Source of the DNA: JBNARI01 sp049718765
GTDB lineage: Bacteria > Bacillota > Sulfobacillia > DUMF01
Assembly: GCA_049718765.1 (NCBI GenBank)
Contig: JBNARI010000051.1
Location: forward strand, 1-6,301
Reading direction: 5' to 3'
Length of the DNA stretch: 6,301 bases
Under the pieces are notes generated by a model. It saw only the letters and a list, made by a program, of their open reading frames with translations. It was not told the origin of the DNA and did no database searches. The position numbers and the translations under genes are program-made. Shown piece by piece: positions 1 to 6,060 of this stretch; position 1 is the stretch's first letter; every line of letters starts with the position of its first letter.

Positions 1-93
1 ATGCCCCCTTGGTCGAGTATACCTTCATACAGTGTTTTTCTCCAACTCCATTCGGGGGCTTAAAAGGCCTCACCATTCCGTTGGGTCAACTAC
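1..93. other. Non-coding flank with imperfect inverted repeat
   Basis: No convincing coding sequence is visible here. GCCCCC at 3-8 pairs with GGGGGC at 54-59, and the inner edges TTGG (9-12) and CCA (48-50) could extend the pairing after a bulge. The loop of roughly 35-45 bases makes a compact terminator unlikely. The stretch lies just downstream, in minus-strand terms, of the stop of the decayed transposase at 94-390, so it may hold what remains of that element's end. That is inference, because I do not recognise an ISLre2 terminus in it. Confidence 0.3.
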
Positions 94-390
94 TCATAGT
101 TGCTCGAAAACTGCCCTCCTGATGGCCTTGAGGGTCCGGGTAAGCTGGGTCACGGGCCCTCGAAGCGCAGGAAGGTTATCTAGCACCTCGCCGACTACGC
201 GCCTGAGCTGCTCACGCTCTTTGCTCAGAGCTCAGACTCGGAATGCCTCTATTCACTCTCCGCTCCCTGACCCCAAATTGCTCAATGTAAGCTTGCCGCA
301 CCGATTCCCATTCGCTTGCATCGCTCTGAGCCGTGCCATCTGGTCCGCACCCTTCTTGCTCCACGCCATCGGCCTGCTCGAAAGTCGAGT
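94..390 (-). pseudogene. Decayed transposase C-terminus, ISLre2/UPF0236-like (frameshifted)
   Basis: Three minus-strand frames carry consecutive protein-like pieces. The first (about 390-315) reads RPMAWSKKGADQMARLRA followed by MQANG, which resembles the C-terminal 'LSSRPMGWS..GAD.MARLR' signature I recall for ISLre2/UPF0236 transposases. The second (about 325-240) contains ESVRQAYIEQFGVRERRV. The third (231-94, stop TGA at 96-94) contains EQLRRVVGEVLDNLPALR and ends RAVFEQL. No single frame stays open, so at least two indels are needed to join them and the gene is dead. The fragment begins where the presumed IS21-A terminus lies (about 391), which suggests IS21-A interrupted it. The family call rests mainly on the first piece. 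The other two look like coding sequence by their helical, charged composition, but I cannot place them firmly. Such transposases are usually about 450-500 residues, so only about the last 100 residues are here. Confidence 0.5.
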
Positions 391-397
391 TGCATAT

Positions 398-512
398 TCC
401 GGCCTGATCCGACCACCTGATCCGGCGCGAGCCGACCACTTGGTCCGGTAGTATCCGTCCACTGAATCCGATCCCGTCCGACCACCAAATCCGGTCTGTG
501 CCGACCACTTTT
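398..512 (+). repeat. Five tandem 23-bp repeats at IS21-A left end
   Basis: Five head-to-tail 23-bp units start at 398, 421, 444, 467 and 490. All begin TCCG and carry a CCGACCAC-like core 11 bases in; unit 3 has CCGTCCAC and unit 4 begins TCCGA. The spacer bases vary, so the pattern is conserved protein-binding blocks rather than a simple duplication. The repeating core across unit borders is CCGACCACYnnnTCCGG. IS21-family ends are known to carry multiple transposase-binding repeats, and this position between the terminus and istA fits that role. Five copies is more than the three seen at each end of the neighbouring IS21-B. Confidence 0.88.
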
Positions 513-538
513 GTCGGTTTTCCGGATTGAGTGGTCGG
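501..538. repeat. Inverted sixth repeat copy forming a hairpin upstream of istA
   Basis: The last forward core, CCGACCACTTTTGTCGG (501-517), is followed after TTTT by the same core in reverse orientation (522-538, CCGGATTGAGTGGTCGG). CCGACCACT (501-509) pairs perfectly with AGTGGTCGG (530-538), and CGG/CCG closes an inner TTTT loop, giving a two-part stem-loop. It lies about 120 bp before the istA start. It could be an operator where the transposase represses its own gene, a barrier to transcription entering from outside, or a binding site only. The sequence shows the structure but not which role applies. Confidence 0.7.
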
Positions 539-655
539 GAGTCTTCGGAAACCTCCCGGGAAAAGCGTTGGCGACATACCCTGCCGTAGGGTTCCTGTTC
601 TGTGGCCTCCAAGTGTACAGAGAGCGCAACACTTATGGAGGAGTGAACGAGACCC
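539..655 (+). promoter_or_regulatory. istA-A leader with ribosome binding site candidates
   Basis: This 117-bp leader has no coding signal. I found no -35/-10 pair with normal spacing; TTGGCG (568-573) and TAGGGT (587-592) are only 13 apart. GGAGG at 637-641 precedes the ATG at 656 by 14 bases, which is long. A second GGAGG at 669-673 lies 6 bases before an in-frame ATG at 680, a better-spaced start. Either start may be used. Confidence 0.4.
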
Positions 656-2215
656 ATGGCACAGAAGCGGAGGTTATCTATGCGCAAAGTGAAAGAGATC
701 CTGAGGCTGAGGTGGGGGTTAGGGTTAGGGGTGCGGCAGATCGCTAGGAGCTGTTCGGTGTCTCACAGCACCGTGAGCGAGGTCCTGGCCAGGGCGGAGA
801 CCGCCGGGCTTTCTTGGCCTCTCCCTGAGGACCTGGACGAGGCGACGCTCGAAGCCAAGCTGTACCCGGCGCCGTCTCAGACGAAGAACGGCAAGCCCCT
901 GCCTGACATGGAGTACATCCACAAAGAACTTAGGCGGAAAGGCGTAACGCTTCAACTTCTCTGGGAGGAATACAAGCAGGCCCACCCGGACGGCTACCAG
1001 CGCAGCCAGTTCTGCCAGCTGTACAGAGATTGGGCGAAGACAATCGACATGTCGATGCGGCAGATACATATTGCGGGCGAGAAGATGTTTGTAGACTACG
1101 CGGGGCAGAAGGTCCCCGTCATTGAGCTGTCCACCGGCGAGGTTCGTGAGGCCTCGGTATTCATAGCGGTCCTCGGTGCCAGCAACTACACCTACGCTGA
1201 ACCGACCTGGGACCAGACCCTGGAGGCGTGGATCTCCGCCCACGTAAGGGCATTCGAGTTCTTCGGCGGCGTCCCTAGGGTGATTGTACCTGATAACCTC
1301 AAGTCCGGGGTGAAGCAGCCCGATTACTACGAGCCTGACATAAACCTCACCTACCAGGAGATGGCCGTCCACTACAACGCGGTAGTGCTGCCGGCGCGCG
1401 TGAGGAAGCCCAAGGACAAGGCAAAAGTGGAGGAAGCCGTTCAAAACTCGGAGCGCCGGATACTGGCCAGATTGAGAAACCGGACCTTCTTCGGGCTGGC
1501 AGAACTCAGGGAGGCCATTCAGGAGGCCCTGGAGGACCTGAACAACAGGCCCTTTCAGAAGATGGACGGTTGCCGCCGGTCGCTCTTCCTCTCCCTCGAC
1601 AAGCCCGCTCTGCAGCCTCTGCCAGGCACACGGTACGAATTTGCTCTCTGGAAGAAGGCCCGGGCAAATGTAGATTATCACGTCGAAGTGGACCACAACT
1701 ACTACAGCGTGCCTTACCAGCTGGCGAGGCAGGAGGTTGAGGTCAGACTCACCGCTTCCACTGTGGAAGTGCTGTTCAAGGGCAAACGGATGGCCAGTCA
1801 CAGGCGTCTTTACGGCAAGGGCCAGTATTCCACCCTCAAAGACCACATGCCAGACTCCCACCGCCGGTACCTGGAGTGGTCGCCTTCCAGGATCGTGAGG
1901 TGGGCAGAGAGCATCGGGCCCAACACAGCCAAGGTGGCGGAGACCATCCTGGCTCAGAAGCCCCACCCCGAGCAGGGCTTCAGGTCGTGTCTGGGCATGT
2001 TTCGCCTGGCCAAGGAGTACGGGAACGACCGCGTTGAGGCCGCTTGCGGGAGAGCCGTCGCTTTGGGCGCTTACTCTTACCGCAGCGTGCAGTCGATCCT
2101 GAAGAGAAACCTCGATCAGGCCAAGGCCGAGGCGCCGGTTGAGGTCGTCACCGTGGAGCACGAGAATGTCCGGGGCGCCGGTTATTACATACAGGGAGAT
2201 GACCAGTCATGCTAG
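656..2215 (+). CDS. istA: IS21-family DDE transposase IstA (element A)
   Basis: This 519-residue protein is the cut-and-paste transposase of IS21 elements, which binds the multi-repeat ends and, with IstB, joins them to target DNA. An N-terminal helix-turn-helix lies at about residues 22-48 (GVRQIARSCSVSHSTVSEVL). The RNase H-fold integrase core follows, with the expected acidic triad D147 (FVDYAG), D213 (VPDNLKSG) and E259 (KDKAKVE). The C-terminal beta-barrel region is marked by NYYSVPYQL (about 348-356). The length is normal for the long IstA subgroup and no frameshift or catalytic loss is visible. The start at 656 gives MAQKRRLSMRK, which matches how I recall homologues beginning, but the ATG at 680 (residue 9) has the better-spaced GGAGG and would keep all domains. 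The stop overlaps the istB start by 7 bp, so the two are cotranscribed and probably translationally coupled. Confidence 0.95.
   Translation: MAQKRRLSMRKVKEILRLRWGLGLGVRQIARSCSVSHSTVSEVLARAETAGLSWPLPEDLDEATLEAKLYPAPSQTKNGKPLPDMEYIHKELRRKGVTLQLLWEEYKQAHPDGYQRSQFCQLYRDWAKTIDMSMRQIHIAGEKMFVDYAGQKVPVIELSTGEVREASVFIAVLGASNYTYAEPTWDQTLEAWISAHVRAFEFFGGVPRVIVPDNLKSGVKQPDYYEPDINLTYQEMAVHYNAVVLPARVRKPKDKAKVEEAVQNSERRILARLRNRTFFGLAELREAIQEALEDLNNRPFQKMDGCRRSLFLSLDKPALQPLPGTRYEFALWKKARANVDYHVEVDHNYYSVPYQLARQEVEVRLTASTVEVLFKGKRMASHRRLYGKGQYSTLKDHMPDSHRRYLEWSPSRIVRWAESIGPNTAKVAETILAQKPHPEQGFRSCLGMFRLAKEYGNDRVEAACGRAVALGAYSYRSVQSILKRNLDQAKAEAPVEVVTVEHENVRGAGYYIQGDDQSC
2193..2208 (+). promoter_or_regulatory. 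Ribosome binding site of istB-A inside istA
   Basis: AGGGAG (2193-2198) lies 10 bases before the ATG at 2209, inside the last codons of istA. With the ATGCTAG overlap of start and stop, it fixes the istB start and suggests coupled translation. Confidence 0.6.
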
Positions 2216-2499
2216 TCAACCAGACCGTGGAAACCCTCCGCAAGATGCGCCTTACCGCCATGGCGGAGGCTTTCCTCGCCCAGAATCAGGATCCCGGTTG
2301 CAGGGAACTGTCCTTCGAGGAGCGCTTCGGCCTCCTGGTAGATACGGAGTGGACGTACCGGGAGGACCGGCGCCTTCGGAGACTGCTCAAAGAAGCCCAC
2401 TTGAAGACGCAGGCGTGTATGGAGGACATCGACTACACGCATAACCGTGGCCTTGACAGGAGCGCCATGGCTAGCCTCCTCTCTTGCCGCTGGATCCGC
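2209..2499 (+). pseudogene. istB: Truncated IS21 helper ATPase IstB (element A), first 97 codons
   Basis: IstB is the AAA+ ATPase that selects target DNA and activates IstA. Here only the N-terminal helical domain remains. It includes KMRLTAMAEAF (about 12-22), SFEERFGLLVDTEW (about 35-48) and MEDIDYTHNRGLDRS (71-85), all typical of IstB N-termini, and ends at SCRWIR (92-97). The Walker A motif would follow about 10-20 residues later but is replaced by the end of IS21-B, which begins exactly after codon 97. The frame stays open for another 150 or so codons through IS21-B's end and antisense to its istB, giving a meaningless tail. Family members are usually about 250-275 residues. Without the ATP-binding site the product cannot work as a helper. 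A dominant effect from the leftover domain is possible but only a guess. Confidence 0.92.
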
Positions 2500-2578
2500 T
2501 GTCAACAACAATTTAGAATTCCCCACTTTCAGCAACATGGAATTCCCCAATTTCAGCAATTAAAATTCCCCACCCTCC
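2500..2578 (+). repeat. IS21-B terminal repeats, istB-distal end
   Basis: After the 7-bp terminus TGTCAAC come 24-bp units at 2507, 2531 and 2555, each of the form (A/G)(A/G)CAA or AGCAA, a variable stretch, AATTCCCCA, then a variable tail. The second and third begin AGCAA; the first reads AACAA. The third is one base shorter before the CCCC block. They mirror the units at 4662-4733 in inverted orientation. These are the expected IstA binding sites. The istB stop codon (TAA, 2562-2560) lies inside the third unit. Confidence 0.9.
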
Positions 2579-3387
2579 CTACGATATTGTTGGTCTTGAT
2601 CGCCTCCCTTCGTGAGCATCTGGCTTGGCAGTGGGGTACCAGCCCGGAGTTTGTCCTTGAGGCGATAACTCTGCCCTCGAATGTTGATCGTCACCGAGTG
2701 GTGCAACAACCGGTCCAACATTGCCCCAGCAAGGATAGGATCACCGAGCAGTTGTCCCCAATTGCCGAAGCTCACGTTGGAAGTCAGAACAATAGAACCC
2801 TTCTCGTACCTTTCGGTAACAACCCGGAAAATATGAGCTGCATCAGCTGGCTCGATAGGCAAGTACGTCATCTCGTCGAGGATAAGCAGCTTAGGCCTCG
2901 TGTAAAGCTTCAAGCGCTTTTCCAAACCGTTTTGCAGATACGCTCTGCGAAGATCTGAAACGAGCTCTTGCGCAGTGACAAAGTACGTGCTGATTTGCCG
3001 CTTGATTGCTTCCATCCCTAAAGCCACCGCAAGGTGTGTCTTACCGACTCCAGGTGGACCCAACAGCAAAACGTTGGTTGCTGTCTCAACAAAACCAAGA
3101 GTAGCCAGTTCCCTCACCTGGCGCTCGTCTATGGAGGGCTGAAATGAAAAGTCAAACTCCGCCAGAGTGCGTCTGTACGGGAAACGAGCACGCTTTGTAA
3201 GCAGCACAATGCTTTTCTGGTACCGGTACTCGACCTCTGCATCAACAAGGCGAGCCATGAACTGTGTGTATGTCAAAGATTCTCTGGCTGCTTCTTCTGC
3301 ATGAGACGGAAGCAAGTCTGCCATGCGCACAAGACCCAGCTCGCGTAACCCAGATTCTGCTCTGTCGAGTGCCATCACCTCGTTCAT
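2560..3387 (-). CDS. istB: IS21-family helper ATPase IstB (element B)
   Basis: This 275-residue AAA+ ATPase is of normal family length. An N-terminal helical domain (about 1-95) includes YTQFMARLVDAEVEYR. The ATPase core follows, with Walker A GPPGVGKTH (110-118), Walker B LLILDEM (167-173), the sensor-like Ser203-Asn204 in LTSNVSF, and a likely arginine finger R226 in MLDRLLHHS. It ends with the family's SYRLKDK region (240-246). The start is the ATG at 3387, which overlaps the istA stop as ATGA, the usual IS21 arrangement for translational coupling. The frame is open much further upstream (to 3759), but that part runs inside istA and does not look like IstB. The protein would assemble on target DNA and recruit IstA. 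All key motifs are present, so it is probably functional. Confidence 0.95.
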   Translation of the reverse strand: MNEVMALDRAESGLRELGLVRMADLLPSHAEEAARESLTYTQFMARLVDAEVEYRYQKSIVLLTKRARFPYRRTLAEFDFSFQPSIDERQVRELATLGFVETATNVLLLGPPGVGKTHLAVALGMEAIKRQISTYFVTAQELVSDLRRAYLQNGLEKRLKLYTRPKLLILDEMTYLPIEPADAAHIFRVVTERYEKGSIVLTSNVSFGNWGQLLGDPILAGAMLDRLLHHSVTINIRGQSYRLKDKLRAGTPLPSQMLTKGGDQDQQYRREGGEF

Positions 3388-4616
3388 TTGCCGTTCACCA
3401 CCACCTCGTATACTTCGAGAGGCCTGACCTCTACTTCGGGTGCACGTTGCCAGCCATACACGGTTTGTTTTGAGCCTGCTGACCTCATCGCAATGTTGTG
3501 GTAGTGCCTTGCGTCCACTACCGTGTGGTAGCGGCCCGCCATTACCTGATGGACAGCCACAACGTTTCCCCCGTGCTCGATCGTAAGCACGCCCTTCTCG
3601 TTTTCCCGGACCAGCACAGTATGGCCAACAAGGTTCCAGGGCACCGAATACCGGTTTGAGTACCAGGAGACAAAGCAATCCAAAGACACTCTCCTGGGCT
3701 CCGTCTCTTCTAGCATGAACCTTGCGCCAGGGAGCGGCTGTAACTGCTCCTTCTGCCATCTTTCCGCCGGCACTTCGTGTGTAGTCCCATGAACCCTGAC
3801 ATTGGCAACTCCGTCACGCCACATCCAAGCCTGACGGTTAAGGTCGTCGATGTCTGTGAATTCAACTGGCCAGAAGTTGCCCTTGATGTACCCGATCGGA
3901 CGCTCGATCTTACCCTTGGTCTGACTCCGGTAGGGCTTGCAAGCCCGGGGTGTGAAGCCGTAGTACTCGCAAAAGCGCAGGTACATCGGCTGCCATCTCA
4001 CTCCATCTTGGTCGTGAGAAATCACAAGTGTAGAGCAATTGTCGCTCAACACTTCCCTCGGAACTCCGCCAAAGAACTCAAGGGCATTGCGGAAAGCCCT
4101 GAGGATGTGGAGCATGTCTGCCCTGGCAATGAACTCAAGGTACAACAAACGTGAGTAGCACAGCGTCATAGCAAAGCAATAGACCGTAGCCACTATCTTG
4201 TGTATGTCGAGGTACTTGAACATTCCCAGGTCCACTTGAGCCTGCTGGCCAGGTGGGGTTTCAAACCGGACCGTGGCCTTGTTCGCCAGGGCAGGCTTGT
4301 GGGGCCTCATGAAGTTACGCAGGGTGCTTATCTCATCTTGATAGCCACGGTCCCTGATCTCTCTGAGCAGCCTTGCTGCGTTGGAAACGCCAGCCTTCAT
4401 GCGTTCCAACACGTAATCCTTAAACGGATCCAACTTGCTCACCCTGCGGTGACCGCCTGGTGCAGCTCCGTTTAATGCCTGTTCAGGTTCTTCTTTTGCA
4501 GTGACTATCTTCCTGATGGTTTTGCGATCATGACCTGTCTTTCTTGCTAGTTCGCTTATGCTTACCCCTTCTCGATATGCTCTCTTGATATCCAATCTCT
4601 CCTCACCCCTCACCAT
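3384..4616 (-). CDS. istA: IS21-family DDE transposase IstA (element B)
   Basis: This 410-residue transposase belongs to the shorter IstA subgroup and is clearly different from the 519-residue copy in element A. A helix-turn-helix lies at about residues 14-38 (GVSISELARKTGHDRKTIRK). The integrase core has D129 (QAQVDLG), D192 (VLSDNCSTLV) and E238 (QTKGKIERP), the full DDE triad. The C-terminal domain has SWYSNRYSVPWNLVG. The ATG at 4616 is chosen because GGAGG (plus coordinates 4625-4629) sits 8 bases before it. The GTG three codons earlier (4625) would overlap that GGAGG and is unlikely. The stop TGA overlaps the istB ATG. No frameshift or missing catalytic residue is seen. The leader to the element's end is under 50 bp, so any promoter must lie in or beside the terminal repeats. 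Confidence 0.95.
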   Translation of the reverse strand: MVRGEERLDIKRAYREGVSISELARKTGHDRKTIRKIVTAKEEPEQALNGAAPGGHRRVSKLDPFKDYVLERMKAGVSNAARLLREIRDRGYQDEISTLRNFMRPHKPALANKATVRFETPPGQQAQVDLGMFKYLDIHKIVATVYCFAMTLCYSRLLYLEFIARADMLHILRAFRNALEFFGGVPREVLSDNCSTLVISHDQDGVRWQPMYLRFCEYYGFTPRACKPYRSQTKGKIERPIGYIKGNFWPVEFTDIDDLNRQAWMWRDGVANVRVHGTTHEVPAERWQKEQLQPLPGARFMLEETEPRRVSLDCFVSWYSNRYSVPWNLVGHTVLVRENEKGVLTIEHGGNVVAVHQVMAGRYHTVVDARHYHNIAMRSAGSKQTVYGWQRAPEVEVRPLEVYEVVVNGK

Positions 4617-4629
4617 TCGGGGCACCTCC
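4617..4629 (-). promoter_or_regulatory. Ribosome binding site of istA-B
   Basis: On the minus strand GGAGG (4629-4625) is followed by an 8-base spacer and ATG at 4616. It decides the start against the GTG at 4625, which overlaps the motif. Confidence 0.7.
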
Positions 4630-4661
4630 GATCTTAACTCTTTGGTGCCCTCTTTCTCCGT

Positions 4662-4740
4662 GGGGGTGGGGAATTCTTGTTTGCTGATTTTGGGGAATTC
4701 TTAATTGCTGTTTGTGGGGATTTTATCATTGCTGCTAACA
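4662..4740 (-). repeat. IS21-B terminal repeats, istA-proximal end
   Basis: Read inward on the minus strand from 4740, TGTTAGC is followed by three exact-period 24-bp units (4733-4710, 4709-4686, 4685-4662), each starting AGCAA. The CCCCA block is preceded by AATT in the second and third units and by AAAT in the first. They match the opposite end in spacing and core, giving an inverted pair of three-unit IstA-binding arrays. Confidence 0.92.
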
Positions 4741-5681
4741 ACATGGACTACTCCACTTTGGACCGCGTAATCACCGAAGCAGAAGAACTGGGCATCAGGT
4801 TCATCGTGGTATCGGGCGGCGAGCCCCTGGTAAGAATGCAGGAGCTTTTGGAACTGGCTCGGAAGCACGACGAATCGGTGTTCCACGTGTTCACCAACGG
4901 GACGCTCATCGACTCCAGCGCCGCAAAGCAATTTGCGGAAGCAGGCAACATCACATTTGCAATCAGCCTGGAAGGCTTCGAGCAACAAACCGACGCCCGG
5001 CGGGGCAAAGGCATATTCCAAAAAGTAATGCGTGCCATGGACAACCTCAGGGAAGCAGGAGCAGTCTTCGGTTTCTCAGCAACCTACGCAAGAGACAACA
5101 CTGAAGCTATTGGAAGCGACCAGTTCATAGACCTTGTGGTGGACAAAGGATGCGCTTTCGGCTGGCTGTTTACGTATGTGCCTGTTGGCGGAGAAGCAGA
5201 TGTCAGGTACATGGCCACGCCAGAGCAGCGCAGGTGGATGTATGAACAGGTGCAAAGATGGCGCCGGGAAAAACCCATTTTCGTAGCGGACTTCTGGAAC
5301 GACGGTGCTGCCGTTGGAGGGTGCATTGCTGGCGGGCGCAATTATTTCCACATCAACGCAATGGGCGATGTGGAACCGTGCGCCTTCATACATTATGCCA
5401 ACGTGAACATCAGGAATACCGGCCTGGTTGATGCACTCAAATGCCCTTTGTTCCAGGCATACCAGGCCAGACAACCATTCAATAAGAACCACATGAGGCC
5501 ATGCCCGCTCATCGACAACCCGAAAGCGCTGGAAGAAATCGTAGCAGAGTCAGGTGCTTACCCAACCCAGAAGAACGGTATCACCGCCTCCCAGCTGTGC
5601 CAACCGCTGTATGGCTACGCCGAAGCATGGGGCAAGATCGCAGACAAGATCTGGCAAGAACAGGCAACTGCGGCACAATAG
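4741..5681 (+). pseudogene. Radical SAM / SPASM-like protein, N-terminus lost
   Basis: About 312 residues remain of a radical SAM protein that I would expect to be about 430-450 long. Counting from M at 4743, visible motifs are SGGEPL (24-29, the SAM-binding GGEP), TNGTLID (51-57) and SLEGFEQQTDARRGKG (75-90), then a C-terminal cysteine set C194 (GGCIAGG), C213 (EPCAFIHY), C234 and C254 (RPCPL), consistent with an auxiliary-cluster (SPASM-like) domain. The CxxxCxxC motif that binds the SAM-cleaving cluster should lie just upstream of MDYSTLD but is gone: the sequence there is the IS21-B end. The frame is open back to a TTG at 4677, which would add 22 residues coded by the IS end, including one cysteine only. 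Without the cluster motif radical chemistry is not possible. No ribosome binding site precedes the ATG at 4743. The substrate is unknown; homologues I recall are uncharacterised clostridial proteins. This is the only non-transposon gene in the window. Confidence 0.88.
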
Positions 5682-5699
5682 GTTCTGCACTGGTGGCGT

Positions 5700-5732
5700 A
5701 ATCGCCGGGAATTATATCTCCCGGCGATTTTT
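5700..5732 (+). terminator. Rho-independent terminator after the radical SAM gene
   Basis: AATCGCCGGGA (5700-5710) pairs perfectly over 11 bp with TCCCGGCGATT (5719-5729) around an 8-base loop, and the stem runs into TTTTT (5728-5732). It begins 19 bp after the TAG stop, so it is the gene's own terminator and shows that the original transcription unit ended here. Confidence 0.9.
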
Positions 5733-5877
5733 CGTGGAATTTGCAGGAAGCTGTAGGTAGAGTCCCGGCCTGACGGATACGAATCACTATCCTTTCCGCG
5801 CCGGAGGCCCCTGCCTTCACGCATGGGGGGGAAGGCGCGACAGTTTTTTCTTCCAGCGCAAACCAAAACGTGCTACC
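5733..5877. other. Gap between terminator and tnpB fragment; possible IS605 left end
   Basis: No coding sequence is supported. GCCTTC (5813-5818) and GAAGGC (5831-5836) can form a 6-bp stem with a 12-base G-rich loop, and CGCGCC (5797-5802) can pair with GGCGCG (5834-5839) as an alternative. IS200/IS605 elements carry subterminal hairpins rather than inverted ends, so the left end of the TnpB element may lie here, but no boundary can be fixed. Confidence 0.3.
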
Positions 5878-6060
5878 ATGAAGCGCTGCAACGTCGTCCG
5901 AATGCTCCTTTCCAAAGGACAGGCTAGAATCCTCGATACCCCGGGAGACCGCTGCGCCGCCTTATGGAACGCCGCCAACTTCCGCTGCCGCCAGGAATTC
6001 CTCAAGGAAGAGCCTGTGCCTTCCTACGCCACGCCGTGCGCGGAGTTCCAGAACCATCCC
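5878..6060 (+). pseudogene. tnpB: TnpB-like (IS200/IS605 OrfB) N-terminal fragment
   Basis: The 61 codons from the ATG at 5878 read MKRCNVVRMLLSKGQARILD, then CAALWNAANFRCRQEFL, then a PSYATPCAEFQNHP stretch. The pattern of a beta-strand start, 'GQ..IL', and 'LWN.ANF..R..F' about 30 residues in is that of TnpB N-termini in IS200/IS605/IS607 elements. TnpB is an RNA-guided nuclease of about 370-450 residues; the RuvC-like nuclease and zinc finger parts are missing here. Resemblance stops near 6060, where the opposite strand starts to encode an ISLre2-type transposase. The frame runs on to 6183 with a tail (RRHHPSHDFRR...) that is only the antisense of that gene. There is no clear ribosome binding site before the ATG. 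No partner tnpA is in the window. The family call rests on short motifs, so it is probable rather than certain. Confidence 0.62.

Larger units (their letters stand above)
391..2499 (+). mobile_element. IS21-family element A, partial (left end + istA + 5' istB)
   Basis: The element has the IS21 order: a multi-repeat end, then istA, then an overlapping istB. The left terminus is placed at T391 (TGCATATTCCGG) for two reasons. It starts with TG, as IS21 ends do, and it lies 7 bp outside the first tandem repeat, the same offset seen in the complete element next door. The right part, covering about 150 codons of istB and the right end, is absent. Sequence identity switches abruptly at 2499/2500 to the end of IS21-B. 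No second end of the 23-bp-repeat type appears elsewhere in the window, so A cannot move as a unit from what is visible, although its transposase could act in trans on intact copies. The exact left boundary is inferred, because the target duplication cannot be checked without the right end. Confidence 0.8.
2500..4740 (-). mobile_element. Complete IS21-family element B (2,241 bp)
   Basis: Both ends are visible. The plus-strand left edge starts TGTCAACAACAA at 2500, and the right edge ends TGCTAACA at 4740, which reads inward as TGTTAGCAGCAA. From either terminus three 24-bp repeats follow at the same offset of 7 bp. Between them lie intact istA and istB on the minus strand with a 4-bp overlap. 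Length, gene order and TGT...ACA termini are all typical of IS21. The bases outside (GGATCCGC before 2500, ACATGGAC after 4740) show no 4-8 bp duplication, and the flanking genes are unrelated and both broken, so the present location is not a simple insertion. From sequence alone the element looks able to transpose. Confidence 0.95.

Noticed and set aside
32..451. A 139-codon plus-strand frame at the left
   Set aside because: Serine/arginine-rich composition without motifs, crossing the IS21-A terminus and repeats. The opposite strand carries the transposase remnant.
398..512. The tandem repeats as a CRISPR array or plasmid iterons
   Set aside because: The period is 23 bp with no room for spacers, and no cas or rep gene is present. 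Position at an IS21 end upstream of istA explains them.
716..732. Telomere-like GGGTTAGGGTTAGGGG
   Set aside because: It lies inside istA-A and encodes part of its N-terminal region (WGLGLGVRQ). Only two to three units, with no wider array.
725..2161. A 478-codon open frame on the minus strand opposite istA-A
   Set aside because: It is the antisense of a clear DDE transposase, has no recognisable motif, and is explained by the GC-rich codon use of istA.
2500..2958. The in-frame tail that extends istB-A to 249 residues
   Set aside because: It consists of the IS21-B end repeats and the antisense of istB-B; it lacks any ATPase motif. The near-normal total length is chance.
3388..3759. An open extension that would make IstB-B 399 residues long
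   Set aside because: It runs inside istA-B in another frame and resembles no IstB N-terminus. The ATGA overlap at 3384-3387 gives a normal-length protein.
3777..4475. Plus-strand open frames opposite istA-B
   Set aside because: They are shadows of the transposase gene, with no motif or ribosome binding site.
4677..4742. The IS end providing a promoter and start for the truncated radical SAM gene
   Set aside because: TTGCTG (4705-4710) and TATCAT (4724-4729) are only 13 bp apart, and no ribosome binding site precedes the TTG at 4677 or the ATG at 4743.
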